64,000 nucleotides of DNA from Lunularia cruciata (GCA_948567375.1 OX419760.1:56048001-56112000); one strand, 5' to 3'; shown: positions 1-12,470, counted from the stretch's first letter. Made by a program: numbers and translations. Notes: generated by a model not told the origin, from the sequence alone.

Positions 1-2068
1 GTAGATCACACCAACTATCAAACTCCTAGATGAAGTCATCCAACTTAATGATACCCACTGTACAAGAATAATGCATAGGGCCTTTGGAGGCCCCATAAAT
101 CTTGTCCATGTCCCACAACAACAATGCGGACACACCAAGTGCACTCTCAACTAAATCAGCTCTTGTGTCAAACTCCAACTCAAAGTCAATCTCCTCCCTC
201 ATTGGGACCTGAGATACCGGCTGATACCGAGTATCACTCCTAGTAAACCCACTACGTACTATAGGGCTAGCTCCTCTAGAATCCCCAACAAACTCCATCA
301 TGACAAAGTAACCGCAACTGCAACCGCAAGTACCCAGCAAGTGCCAACACCACCAAGTGTCAACACCAACTAAGCACCACCAAGTGCCAATACCCATGGA
401 ACACCACCCACTAATGTAACTCTAACAAAGATAAATACACTAGGGGAAAGGGCAACCTATAACCTGCCATCACAACACGTACTCTCACGGTCTATAGGTC
501 ATCACTTCTTGCCTCACCAGAGAGAAACAAAGATAATCTGATTGGTCATCACTCCAACCTCACTACCAAGAGCACACCAAAGCACCAATGCTCAAAATTC
601 AGAGCACTTCACACAAACATGGTGCACAAACATGAAGTAGAGCATGGAGAGGGTCCAATCATAAGAAATCTAAACAAAAACCCTCCATCTCATAAAACAA
701 CACGGGACTGACTCTGCCACCATTTGGCATTTGACATAAGAGAAGTTTGTATCTAATTCCTAAGCTACCAGGATCACCAAGAATGGGATCAAATTGCCTT
801 TCCTAGCCAAAGCTACAAGTGTCTAAATAACAATGGTATACTCACTAGGACAAGAAGTGAGGGTGGACCAGTTGGCTAGGGCACCAATCTAGGAACAAGA
901 GATCTAAGGGTCAAACCCTATTGCACACAATCTAGCAAGATAGGCAAATTTTTCCAACCAATGACCAAGATCTACTCTAAACTAGCTAGCCTCACGCCAA
1001 CAAACTGGCTTGTTGGCCCTCCTAGGCCTTTGTAGCCTCTCATAGCCCACAGCCCTATGCCTCAAAGCTTCTAACACCAAAATTCAGCCAAATGAGGCCT
1101 TTCTTCTTGCTACTTCAAACCTCCTCCAAAGTCTGGCAAAACTCCTCCAAACTAGCAAAACTTCTCTAAGTTGGCAAAACTCTTCCAAATCTGGCCAACC
1201 AACTGAAATCCTCCAAATCTGGCCAAAATCTGAGGTAAGATCTAGCAAAATTGCCAAATCCTCCGCTAACTCTTCACTTGAGCCAAATTGAAAACACGTG
1301 TTTCTCCAAATCACAAATTCACAAGAATAGCTTCCAATTCTACTTTCAATTTTACTTTTTGAGCACAACTTGCAACAAATTGGTCGTGCCTTCACCTCTT
1401 GAGCTCAAAATCACAACCATAGCTCAAAAATTGCTTCTTCTTTGCTTGAAAATTGGCCAGTGCTTTTGTATACAATTTGCCTTATTGCCAAATTTGCATC
1501 AAGCAACGAGCTTCTGCACACCAGGGAAAATTTGAACTTCAACCAAGCTACCAACTATCCACCGAGCTTGGAGATACCACCAACACTCAAAGTTCTTGCA
1601 CCCAATTTCCCCTGATTATACTTCTTTGATGTAATCAGATTGTTTACAACTCTCAAATCCACTCAACTCAGATCAGTACTTGATCTGTTACTCTATAAAT
1701 TGCCAACAATTGGGCACTGATTATAGTCAAGCCACACCCACTCTAGCTAAGAGAATCCAGGTGATGCTCATTGGCTCTGTCCACCATAGCCAGGAACTCA
1801 AAGGCTCAACATTAGAGAAGTGAGCTCTCTAGAGTTGCACTTCAAAAGTATACCCCCTAGACTCTAGCTAGGTCTAAAACCCTAATGGTCCCACTGACAT
1901 CACACTCCATGGTGCAAACATGCAAAGTGATGGTGGACCGTGAAGTCAGTACTCCGAACACAAAATCTGACCATCAAAAAATAGTCTTTGAGAAATTGCT
2001 GACATAACTCTAACTACTATCATTGCAACTCCAATGTCCGAGCAATCTAGATGCGACACTACAAATAG
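1..2068. other. Unassigned repeat-like DNA, no gene seen
   Basis: No reading frame here has recognisable domains. Open frames at 26-397 (-), 1084-1395 (-) and 1251-1535 (+) are short, biased in composition and without motifs. CpG is scarce, as in the transposon-derived parts of the window. Probably decayed transposon sequence. Confidence 0.5.
1110..1270. repeat. Degenerate minisatellite, about 21-bp unit
   Basis: Imperfect units of the type TCCTCCAAATCTGGCAAAAC recur about six times, with spacing from roughly 17 to 28 bp. The minus-strand frame at 1084-1395 reads through them, which explains its repetitive composition. Confidence 0.5.
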
Positions 2069-3184
2069 CGTGACACTTGTTTCAAGGCAAGAGGTTCATG
2101 TTTGGACACCGATCCAATACCTATAGACCCATCTTTGGATTCGCAACTTGAAGAACTACTAGGAAAATTTGGAGAACTATTGAGGATGGCTTCTTCCATC
2201 ATGTTTGGCAAAACAAAGGAGGATGAGCGGTTTCATATAGTGATGCACCATTTTGGCCAAATACTTGATTATTTAGAGGACCTTGAGCATTTTGTACAAA
2301 TTCATGGTGGAAATTGCAAAAATCCCATTCAAAAATTGACCTCTTTTAGTTTCATGGCAACATTTTTTTTTAGGGAAGGGCAAGGATTTTCTACTTCTAT
2401 GATATGTGATAGGATTTACAAGAAATGGTTGAGGCACATGAAGCAATACAAAGAAATGCAGGAGCTTAAGAACAAGTCTACCAAAGAAGGCCTCACAAAG
2501 AAGGAATATGGCAAAGGGTGGAGAACTATAGAAGATAAATTGAATGGAATGTGTCCGTATTTTGCAAGAATGGAAGCCATGTTTGAGAACAGAGCCAACA
2601 TTAGTCCACCTACTATGGTAATTTTGGGAGATTCAAATCACAAGGTCGGCAAGGAAGAGGTCCATGAAAGTGCATAGGAGTGCTCTGAATTCCTATCTCC
2701 TCCAGAGGTGGTGCATGAGGACTCGGGACCCCCGTTTGTCCCAAACACCTAAGGGATTGAAAGTATACTGAGTGTAGGCATGGACAATGGGATCATATCA
2801 CCCAAGGATGAGTCACCATTTGTTGCACCAATCAATGACTCACCTTTCATTACACCACCTCCTTTAACTTCTACGAGAGATGCATCTGAGTGTCTTCCCT
2901 TAACCAAGAAGGAGAACATGATCCAAACAGGAGAAAGAGGTGCAATATCAGCAAGTAAGGTCCCTAGGTTGTCACCTAGTATATCATTGTCTCACAATTT
3001 AGCAAGAATTACCATGTTGAAGGCAAATACTATAGAATCTAAGGAGAGATTACAACTAGCTAAACTAGAAGCCACAAACATGAGGAAAAGAAAGAAAGCA
3101 ATGATGAAAATGGAAGTTGAGCGGGTTATATTAGAGATAAAGAGGATGAAAGTTGAAATTGAGAAGAAATTGAGTGCAAAATGA
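2069..3184 (+). pseudogene. Broken trihelix (Myb/SANT-like) protein with C-terminal coiled coil
   Basis: One reading frame runs from just after the stop at 2066-2068 to the TGA at 3182-3184, broken only by TAG at 2675-2677 and TAA at 2750-2752. No in-frame ATG precedes the conserved part. The N-terminal half (2200-2620) has the spacing of a trihelix DNA-binding domain: a KW pair, then YKEMQE, a Lys/Gly-rich loop, then a PYFARMEAMFENR block followed by PP, where trihelix proteins have an aromatic-rich helix and an R...P motif. The C-terminal part (3000-3180) is a charged coiled coil rich in K, E, R and M. Such proteins occur as plant transcription factors and as accessory ORF1 proteins of PIF/Harbinger transposons. 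Harbinger transposase remnants lie 4.5-8 kb away, so an ORF1 origin is possible but unproven. The two stops make it a probable pseudogene. Confidence 0.55.
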
Positions 3185-3808
3185 AATGAAATGAATGAAT
3201 AAATGAAATAAAATGAAAGCTAGGGCAAAAAAACACAAATTTAAAGAGAAGAGTTTGGAGTCAAAGTGTACTCATGAAATCAAAATGAGTCTCATACAAA
3301 TAGGAAAATCTCCTAATGAAATAAGTCAATATTTCAAAGTGCTCACTTAAATTCATCATCCTATTCCGAGTCCATCTTACTCCAATGATAGTGAATAGGA
3401 TACCAACGTATAACCTAATGATGATCATAATAGAGATGAGTTTTAGATTCTTGATTAAGGCTCTTCTAATTGATTGATTGTTGCTTGTTGTTGCACATTG
3501 CCGCTAGTTGGCGCTCGTTTCCATAGAGTGCATAGTGTTGAGTGGCGTAGGTTGGGTTTCAAGCATCGCTCAAAGGCACTTTTAGGCACTTGGTGATGTT
3601 GGGTGACACTCATAGCCACTAGGGTCCACCAAGTTTGGAGAATTTAGTTAAATTACATGCATGATGTGGGTGGTGCACGTTGATGCACAATTGATACAAA
3701 ACACATGACAAGGAGAAAAGAAAATAGATATGAGTATAAATGGTAAATGTATAAATAAGTATAAATGAACAGAAGATGTATATAAATGTGGATCCATAAA
3801 ACCTATGA
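3185..3808. other. Unassigned AT-rich spacer
   Basis: No motif-bearing reading frame was recognised between the trihelix pseudogene and the minus-strand coiled-coil remnant. The sequence is AT-rich with short simple patterns, such as repeated AATGAAAT-type words around 3180-3215. Confidence 0.4.
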
Positions 3809-5688
3809 CTATGGTAGAGGAGAAGGAGGTGAAGAAGAGGAGGGAGACGCAACATGGTGTCTAAGTGTTGTTACTGCGTCCTCAAGTCTATGCCGGTATA
3901 CATGAAGTTGAATCCTAAATGGACTCAATGACCACCAAAGGGGCCACTCGCTCTCATCCAAGTCTCCATGCTTGATACCACTAGCAAGAAGAGAATATAG
4001 GTCACTCCTCTTTTGCCCAAGTAATAGCAGGCCTATCATCATGGACAAATCTGTCCAAAGCACTCATCAAAGTGTCAAATGACCAAGTATATGATGCTCT
4101 CTCTACCTTATATGGATGGAAGTGGGAAGGGTGGATAGCACTATGTGGATGGTTTCTATAATAAGAGAGTGCATAAGTATTTAGGATCAAAAGATCACGA
4201 AGAGGTAAACCTAATGAAGTGAGATGCTCATATGATATAACTCTAAGTCCTCTAAACTCAAAATCTCATTGGATATCAGCCTAACACAAACAATACATGA
4301 GGCAAGACCTAGTGTGAACTCCCTTAGGGAGTTTTGACCATTGCCACATGCTCTATAGCAACCACTCCACTCCATCCGGAGTAAGATGTATCCACAAGAT
4401 AACCTGAAGCAAAGTAAGCAAAATTGGATGAAATGGCTAACACCAGGACGTGATACCCACACTACCACCCCTAACTATGTGTAAGGGCACCAACCATGCC
4501 TAGTTCTCCCACTCTCCCATGCATAAAAACCAATAGCACCACAAATCCATAATGATGCCAAATAAGTAACATCCACAATAATAATCTTCTTCCACAAGAA
4601 GCTTGGGAAGAGAATATATAAAGTATACTCTCTTGATAAACTAAGCTACTCTCTAAACTCAATTTGGGTCCCTTGAGTCTGAGTCCCCTTAGTCTCCACA
4701 CTATGAGGTAAGGAATGGGAGGCAACAGTCTAGGTCTCTTGAGTCATAACACTATGGAGGAACACATAGGTCTCGTCTATCACAAGGGTGGCATTGGTCT
4801 AGGTATGTATCTCACTATGGCTATGGGTATGACAAGCAATAGTACAAATTCTGGGTCCAAGATAAGCCACACGAGCCCTCACTTGAGCTAGACTACTTTC
4901 ACTCTCCTCTACTTGAGCATGAGCACTCTCGCACCTCTCCATAGCATATGCTAACTCTCATGCATGAATCTATAACTGAACCTTATAACCCTCAGCCATG
5001 GCAGCTGCACCTAGGATGTCCAAGTCCAAGTCAGCTAATCTCTGCTCTCTCTATCTCATAAGTGCTCAAGGTCAGATGCCGCTCCTCCTTGTCAACAAGG
5101 GTCTCCTCTAGCTCACAAAGGAGTCTCTCTCTACTAATAATCTACCCTGCTCCTCAAAGCTCAACCAAAAGTCTCTCTTGCTACTATACACTCTCCACTC
5201 TACTCTCACGCTCAAGCAAAAGTCTCTCTTGATCCTTTATACTCTCCACTCTACTCTCTTGCTCAACCAAAAGTCTCTCTTTCTCTTCTACACTCTCCAC
5301 TCTACTCTTGCACTCAAATAGAAGTCTCTCTCTCTCCTCAACCACTTGAACACAATCATCTAAAACACACGCAATGTCAAAAAAACAAGAAGATGGTGAA
5401 TTGTACATGGGCATTGTCCTCAACTTTGTCTTGGTGTTGAGTACCATGTACAATCTTGAGCCTAATACTTGTTGCCACAAGTGCACCCATCAACTAGAAG
5501 AAAGGCCTGAAAGTAGGATACACACATTGCCTTGCCAAATACCTCTTTGCAACCCTATCTTGCTGGGAAAACCAATTTGAAATAGTTGCGTAAGGAATTG
5601 TTCTCTTCCTTGGTGTCCTCCTCCTTGGCAATGCAAGTGCTTCTTTAACAATGTACACATTCAATTGAAACTGCCTCCCCTTTACCAT
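3809..5688 (-). pseudogene. Decayed minus-strand reading frame with coiled-coil repeats, transposon-protein-like
   Basis: On the minus strand, fragments at 5494-5688, 5184-5486, 4471-4725 and 3809-4063 lie in different frames and look like one decayed gene read from right to left. The first fragment (MVKGRQFQLNVYIVKEALAL, then an R/K-rich stretch) recalls the N-terminal domain of plant transposon-associated proteins, in which a short V-x-G-x-x-F/V-x-L-N motif precedes a GLP-like turn. It is followed by a heptad-rich segment made of 17-residue repeats (E-R-L-L-x-E-x-x-S-R-V-E-S-V). Downstream fragments have no recognisable domain. I cannot name the family. The frameshifts argue for a pseudogene. 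Confidence 0.35.
5123..5374 (-). repeat. 51-bp in-frame tandem repeats encoding a 17-residue coiled-coil unit
   Basis: The word GTCTCTCT recurs at 5171, 5222, 5273 and 5324, exactly 51 bp apart, with a degenerate copy at 5123 (48 bp away). On the minus strand each unit encodes a 17-residue repeat of the type ERLLVEQESRVESIKDQ. The period is a multiple of three, so the array expanded while the frame was still coding or by chance kept it. Confidence 0.75.
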
Positions 5689-5699
5689 ACTTGTGCATG

Positions 5700-7735
5700 A
5701 ATTCTTGTCCCAAGAGTTGACAAACTCAAGACATGGATGAACCTACAAAATGCATAAACAACATCAACTTAAACCTTGATCCCAATCCTTAATAGCACCG
5801 GTCGCCATTAGATGGCACTTGGAGTTGCCCAAGTACAAGAAAAAGACATAGAGTTGCCCTTTGCACCGTTGCTAAACAAGAAGAAACATGGGCTGATGCT
5901 TGTTGGCATTGGTGGATATGTGCATGGGATCATGAGCTGATGCTTGGCAATTTGAGTCGATGCTTGCCGATACTACCGGATAGGCATAATGACACCCAAC
6001 ACTATTGCAAGCGTTGTGACACTGGATGACTCTTGTCTATGCCATGAGACATGGAGGGTTTAGGGTTTAGATCTGGCCGATGATGTGGGAGACAAGCAAG
6101 TGGCACTAGATGATGCTTGTAGGCACTATGCATTGAGACCCCTTAACCCAAAATCCCCTTTCAAAATTTGAGAAAAACCAGAAAAACTTTAGAAAACTTG
6201 GAGAAAATGAAAGAGTAAAGCATTAGGAATACTTCGGGATGTGGGTATGTAAGCCAAATGTGATTTTAAGGCTAAGGACATCAAGATTGACGTCTCTAAT
6301 TCCAATGACCGCAGGTCAAATTTGATGCTTGTCAATCCAACACCATTTGATGATGTTGGTTGGGTGTTGAATGGGTGGAATCCAATCAGCCAATCTCCTT
6401 CTTGCATGTTCCTCATATCTTCACCATTGATGATATTTTTGTAACCCTAGATTTCTGCCGTGGAGAATGAATTTGACTGCTTGCAAATTGCTTGCTCTCA
6501 TTTTGTTCAAAATGTACTTCTCCTCTCAAAACTCCCCTCTACTCTGTCCCAAACCCTCTCTTCTCCTTTTGCTCAATTTTGAAATAAGCCCTCATTCTAC
6601 TCACTTTCAAAATATATGCTAACAATTTCTGGTCCTAACATCTCAAAACTCTCTTGAACCTCTCCTTGAACCTCCTCTTCTCTCAAACCTCCTCTCCCAA
6701 AAAGTGCTTGTAAAAGACTGCTTGCCCAAAAACTTCCTACAAAGAAGATGTTTCAAAAGGTGCAAAACCACTAAGCTGATGTTCAATAAATTTCCTCCTT
6801 GAAACTTACTCAAATTTTGAAACTTACTCAAATTGTGAAACTTATGAGCAAGGGGAGTTTATATAGGTTTCCACATGACAAAATTTATTTATAACATGAC
6901 AAAATAAATCTATAAGTTGCACTCTTGATATTTGAATATCAAATAGACTTAACCCAAATTTGACCTAGAAATATACAATCATGAGCATCAGCCAACGCCA
7001 ACATGCAGCACTCCATGTTGCCAACTAGCATACCAACCATTATTTTTTAGGATCTATGCCTTTGAGTGCTTCCCAATGCCATAGTGAGGCATGAGTCAAG
7101 TGCCATCAAGCAGAGACAAGCACGGCAAGATGCCAACAGGAAAAATACAAAAATAATATATGGTTTATAGCTCGCATTCTCTACATGCAAGAGCCCAATG
7201 GCCTTTATGGGCTGCTCCAATCATCTATGGGAGAGCGTGCAATGCATCATCCAACACCCACTAGCGTTTAGGGGCAAGCATTGGATGATGTCACCAAGAG
7301 CCATCAAGCGCCAGTGAGCAAAATCAAAATTCAACCCTGTGGTTGGGGCTCCTAGCGCCCGCTAGCATCCATGGGCATCACACCGTGTCATCCAATGCCA
7401 CTTAGTGTCACCCATTGTCACCTAACATCCCCAAGCATATTCTTTATAATTTGTGAATTGGTGGTGTTTGTCTGGAGGCATGCCACATATGATAATTTTT
7501 TATAAGCTTTGGAAAAATAGTGTAAACATTCCTTACAACAATTTTTCCAGCAAGATATTGATTTGATCAAAAGAATTAGGTGAATGATATTTTTATTATA
7601 AAGGAATAGACTCTCATAGTTAATTCTAGTATGTCCGTATGGTGAGCAAGGCATTGTTATATTTCATTCTAGTATGTCCGCATGGTGAGCAAGGCATTGT
7701 TGCATCACCCTTGACCTACTTTGTTCTCAACCCAG
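5700..7735. other. Unassigned, rich in GATGCTTG/CAAGCATC words
   Basis: No supported gene. Parts at 5880-6130 and 7200-7440 carry many imperfect copies of short words such as GATGCTTG, TTGGCATT and their complements, as in a decayed minisatellite or transposon end. The stretch 6420-6900 is CT-rich and gives only short open frames. The word CTAGTATGTCCG(T/C)ATGGTGAGC occurs at about 7627 and 7670. Confidence 0.4.
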
Positions 7736-9098
7736 CTATATTCCACAAAAAGATATCTTTGAATCTATTTGACTTTCATTGCTAAATCCTCCATCATCTT
7801 TTGACCAAACGTCAGACCTACTAATTGAAAAGTTATGCAAAATAATGCAATCCGATACCCATTTCAACAAATATGCATTTCTACTATTGTCTTTAAGTTG
7901 CACTCTAAGCTCACAAAGAGAATGCCATCTAGCTTTCCAAACTCCTATACAATGCTCATTTATCACCCTTGCCTTCACCAAATATTGGTTGAACTCTTGC
8001 TTGTCCTCTGTTGGGGCTTGCTTCAAAGCTAGGACTAAGTGATGCATGGGTACATAACCTAAATCTCCTAAAAGATACTCTTTTGTCTCAAAATTGCAAC
8101 ACCCCACTCTCTAGTTCAAATCATTCTATAATGATGATTTTTTTCAAACAAGTCATGCGTGACATGAGCTTGGCATTCATGCAAATAAACAAATCAAATG
8201 TGACATGAGCCTAGCATTCCTGCAAATAAACACAAAGAACCACCAAAATTGAAACAAAGAACAAAACATAATATAGAACACCCTCCTACTAAAACATATT
8301 ATAGAACACTTACCTCTGGTAAAATATATAATTCTCCTTTTACCATTGCAAATCACTTGGCCATTTATGGAAAATGAACCTGTTCTGCTGAAATAGATTT
8401 CTCCATCTATAGTGGATTGGTGGCAAGAGGAAACAATGTTCTATCTACTGAACCAACACAACCAGGGAAACCTTTTTGGGCAAAATCAACAAATATATTC
8501 CTCCTCTCATCAGCTCAGGCCATGCAACTTGACTTCTCATCAAATCTTATATTATAGTAATAACTCTATCTAGAAAAGAAATTGTAGAACTTGTACTAAT
8601 GCCCCATATGTTTAACTCCCTTGCAACTCGAACTCCATTATCGTGATGCCCAAATCTATCAAGAGCTAGAGACTCTTTGATCCACATAGGTGTTTTCTCT
8701 TGTTGGTATTTTTTCTATAAACTCTATGCATTTTTATCAAATCTACTAATGCTGAAAAAGAATGATCATTCATTTTAATAAGTTGGCAAAAGGCCTTCAT
8801 ATCTAGATTTCTAAAATACTTTATCACAAATTCTCTACTCTGATGATAAGTAACTCGGTGTTCCAAATATCTATACAAATGTGCATACTTCCACTCACCC
8901 AATCAATAATTCTAACATGTCTAAATCTACTTCTCCGTATTCATCTTCATCTTCTAATCTTTCATGTGAGGTCTCCAAATCTAATTGCGAGGTCTCCAAA
9001 TCCAACTTTATAACCCCTGGTATAAATTTCTTAATATTTTTAGTTAATTCACCATGAGTAATATACTTATCCCTATGGTCATGTTTTATTTGAATCAA
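7736..9098 (-). pseudogene. PIF/Harbinger-type DDE transposase remnant, copy 1
   Basis: Read from right to left, the remnant has an acidic N-terminal piece (8895-9098), a helical region (8666-8902), and a segment ending in WP and GFPGCVGSVDRT near 8420-8490, matching the first catalytic Asp block (usually G-x-I-D-G-T) of Harbinger transposases. After a frameshift, TIDGEIYFSRTGSFSINGQ and a basic stretch follow, the normal next block. A GTAAGT...GCAG segment may be an intron. The second-Asp block is degraded (the SSCH motif is followed by Ala and a stop) and duplicated. The last part (7736-8107) reads EYLLGDLGYVPM, then ARVINEHCIGVWKARW, the third-acid block, and ends in CIILHN, a family hallmark. 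Frameshifts, stops and the lost second Asp make it inactive. Real elements cut and paste with 3-bp TTA/TAA target duplications; I could not find the ends. Confidence 0.8.
8160..8241. repeat. 41-bp tandem duplication inside Harbinger copy 1
   Basis: TGACATGAGC(T/C)T(G/A)GCATTC(A/C)TGC occurs at 8160 and again at 8201, followed in both by AAATAAACA. The duplication covers the second-Asp block of the transposase and would have disrupted it. Confidence 0.75.
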
Positions 9099-9099
9099 T

Positions 9100-9430
9100 C
9101 CTCCTTGCTTGACTCCTTGCTCAAATCTTGAATCACCAAAAATAACAACTTGATTTATGAATCACCAATTTGGTTCAACATGCTCTCAAAATCCTTTGGG
9201 CATGTTGTATTCAAAGCTATCCTCCTTGCTTGATTAATCATGGTGTCTTCTTTGCTTGATTCCTTAATCACCAAAATTCACACTTTGTCTTGGTTTGTGC
9301 ATGTTGTATTCAATGTGGTACTCCTCACTTGATTCAACACCATGTACTCCTTGCTTGATTCTTGAATCACCAAAAATAATAACTCAATTCATGAATCACA
9401 AAAAAATAACCTTGGTCTACATGCTCTGCT
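9100..9430. repeat. Degenerate tandem repeat next to Harbinger copy 1
   Basis: CTCCTTGCTTGATT(C) followed by CTTGAATCACCAAAA recurs at least four times between 9100 and 9390, with GCATGTTGTATTCAA blocks between. Spacing is irregular (about 70-100 bp). It lies just upstream of the minus-strand transposase start, as subterminal repeats of DNA transposons often do. Confidence 0.5.
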
Positions 9431-11026
9431 CTTCTCAATACAATACTTTGTTCTATATGCAATGACAAGCTTGCTACAAGATAAAAAAATTCATTTTTTA
9501 ACTTGTACTAATAGAACATTCAAATTTTTAAATAGTAATTTGAGTATTTTAGATAAAGTTTCAAACTAAATTCATTTCCCCTTCCCACCTTCACACAACA
9601 CACCCTAATCTTCACACTGCATAATCTTCCAATCTTCACTCTTCACATTGCATAATTGTCATTATCAAATCTTTGTTATGTTGTCAATACTTTCTTGTTC
9701 TTGCCCTACTTGTCCTCCTTGTGCATGCATTCTTGTTAGCTCAACTTTCTTGTTCTTGTCCTTCTTGTCCTAACCCGCTCGCACAATTCAATTGTGGTCA
9801 TTTTCATATTTCATCTATTTTCATCAATTTTCTCATTCATGCAAGGAAGACAAGGAGTGCCATCCATCACCTATCTTAATCATCCCCATTTTGATTGCCC
9901 TTCCCATTCACCCTAACCTAAAAAATCATGTTTTTAACCTTAATGGGTAATTAATGCCCTATGGAGTTATAAGAGAAATCTCCATATCCCTTATTTTCTA
10001 CAAACCACCTCATACAGAGCTTGCTAATAATAAGGAACTTGACCAGAACTCTATAACAATCTCTTTTTCTCACCAACCCGCACTCCTGACCAATTTAGTC
10101 AATGCTTTGTAATAATCTATATGAAAATATATGGAACTTCATAAAACAATTTCTAAAACTCCTTGCTACATCAATGATTTGGTTTGCAATGTCAACAACT
10201 TTACATTGCCTTTTTGGACTTCTCTACATTAGGGGATTTCAAATATAGCATATTTAGGTATCTCTAAGATTCCATAAAAAAATGTATGGGTAATTGATAT
10301 ATTTTTTATGGATAGTAAAACCCCGGATCAAAAAGTGTTTTATGAGTACCCATAGTAATACTCATAAAATTTATACATGGATTTGAAATCATGATCCATA
10401 GAAATAGACGGGGAGTTTTGTTTCTTGCAATTATCCACAAATATAAATTTCACATCCTTGCCTGATTTTGAATTGATCTTGCGGCTTGATTTTGAATTTA
10501 ATTCTTGCTAATGACATTCATTAAGAAGAGAGCTAAAGCTAATCCAACTTGTGAACCTAACATCACCACCACACTTGTTTTGGTTCACAACATGTCTCCT
10601 TTCTTATGTTCCCTTGAAAAATGCCCTTGCTCTTTGCTCCTCTTCTTGATAGACCATGTGTTCCCTTACAAGCTCTCCCATTCTATTGTTCCTTGTGAGT
10701 TCTCCTTGCTCTTTGCTCCTCTTCTCAATCTACACTCAATGAACCTTATGAAGGCAATGTGAATGCAAATTTGCCAATGGAATCCAAGCTCCCATTTACC
10801 CTTGTTCTTTGCTCCTCTTCTTGATACTACAATGTGTGAGTAAAAGTGCAATTTAGATAGTGGAATCTGAGCTCCCTTACTCCTTACTCTTTGCTCTGAA
10901 ATATCTTACAATTCATGACTTGTATAAGTTTAATTGAAAATCATTATAGTTGGATCCAAGCCATCAAGGATGCCATGCATAAATGCTTGGATTATTATGC
11001 TCCAATAGATTGCAAAATTAATCCAG
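9431..11026. other. Unassigned DNA between the two Harbinger copies
   Basis: No gene is supported. It holds a small hairpin-bearing inverted repeat (10317-10419) and an irregular array of TTGCTCTTTGCTCCTCTTCT-like units at about 10628, 10707, 10803 and 10884. The frame at 10505-10762 merely reads across this array. Confidence 0.45.
10317..10419. repeat. Small inverted repeat with inner hairpin, MITE-like
   Basis: Outer arms AAAACCCCG (10317) and CGGGGAGTTTT (10409) face each other. Inside, TTTTATGAGTA (10338-10348) and TACTCATAAAA (10359-10369) form a perfect 11-bp stem with a 10-nt loop. The size fits a tiny MITE or a transposon end; no target duplication was identified. Confidence 0.35.
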
Positions 11027-12470
11027 TTGACATTGCAGGTGAAAATGGAGAATGACCTTCTCAAAGAGAGGCTTGAATGGAATGAATGGAGCTTGGATGA
11101 TAAAGAAGATTATATTGGGGTACTCATGAGAAGGTGGAATTATATCTTGGAATCATGTTATATGCAAGATAGAGTGCAATGTACACAAAACAATGAGTTT
11201 GTATTCAAAGATTTTTTATGGATTTGATGCTTTGGCATTAGATAACTAAGAATGGATATATTATCGTTCCAAGCTTTAGAAAATGTTGTACAAAACCATA
11301 GAGTATTTAGAAAATGCATCTAGAAGAAGACATACTCTTGTGTGGATGCAGGTTGCACTTGCTCTTGATAATTTTGGACATCATGGAAAAATGTGGCAAG
11401 AGGGTTAAATTTATGAGGAATCAATGCATGTTCTAATGTGTTGTTTACAAAATAGGTAATGATTGCAATTACTTTTATATTGGGTAAGGAGGTAAAATGG
11501 CCGGATATGGAGGAGAGATCAAGAATTTCTATAGTTTTTGCACAAAAAGGATTCCTTGGGTGTGTGGGTTTAGTAGATGGGATTTTATTCAGATTGTCAT
11601 AATGATCCAAAGTGGATGGGGAAATATATATTTTTTAGGAAGGGATTTTACTCTATCAATGGTCAAGTAGTATGTGACGACAAGAGACAAATTAGTCATT
11701 TGGTAGGAGGTAAGTATTAGTGTTTTTTTCAATGTTGTTGATAGCAATAAAATGATAATATTTATGTATATAATAAGGTGCAAATAAATATCAATACAAC
11801 TTGTAACTTTGTGAATTGCAAATGTAGGTATGTAAGGTTCTTGCCACAACATGGTATGTATTAAAAGATCACCTATATAGATTGATTTGAATACAAGGGG
11901 AGAGTGAAACTTATTTGAGAACCATCAATTTTTGTTAGGGGATTCAAGTCACATTTCTATAGCACATTCAGTTCACTCCTTCAACAAGTTCATGCATCTA
12001 ACAATGCTAATTTAATAATTGCAATAGGTTACATTCCTATAGCACATTTACTTCACTCTTCAAACAAGCTTGTACATCCAACAACACTAATTTAATAAGT
12101 GTCTTGCACATGCTAGAGTACCAAATTAGCATTGTATTGGAATTTTGAAAGCTAGATGACATTTGCTCAAAGAAATAAGAGTACAACTAAATGATCCAAA
12201 ACAAAATATGGAGCTATTACAATTGGTGACAATGTGTATTATTCCTCATAAATTTTTGATTAACATGGCCGATAATTGAGTAAAGGAGGACTTTGATAAT
12301 TTGGATTTAGAAACAAGAACCAAAGAGCAAAGTATGGACCAAGTAGCCTTTGAGTACCATAAAGAGAACTATGAAGAAATGAGAAATTATGTAATGCACA
12401 ATTGTTTGGCCCATATGAAGTCCCACATACCATAAGATTTATATGACTTCCATATCCATGGAATATTTGT
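11027..12470 (+). pseudogene. PIF/Harbinger-type DDE transposase remnant, copy 2
   Basis: This plus-strand remnant parallels copy 1. At about 11455-11690 it reads VKWPD, then QKGFLGCVGLVDG (first catalytic Asp block), then after a break KVDGEIYFFRKGFYSINGQ and VVCDDKRQ, the same block order as in copy 1. Beyond an interrupted section (11700-11950) come a duplicated YIPIAH block and HCIGILKAR (third-acid region, with the acid replaced by a stop), then CIIPHKF in place of CIILHN. A short helical N-terminal piece (11027-11227) precedes it. Many stops and frameshifts show it is dead. Copy 1 lies 2 kb to the left in the opposite orientation, so the two were either separate insertions or an inverted duplication; their many differences favour old, separate copies. 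Confidence 0.7.
11951..12110. repeat. 80-bp tandem duplication inside Harbinger copy 2
   Basis: ACATT(T/C)CTATAGCACATT followed by TTCACTC and, later, CTAATTTAATAA starts at 11951 and again at 12031. The copies differ at several sites, so the duplication is old. Confidence 0.75.

Noticed and set aside
5123-5374. CRISPR-like regular repeats
   Set aside because: The period is 51 bp with no unique spacers; units are continuous and encode a coiled coil, and the organism is a plant.
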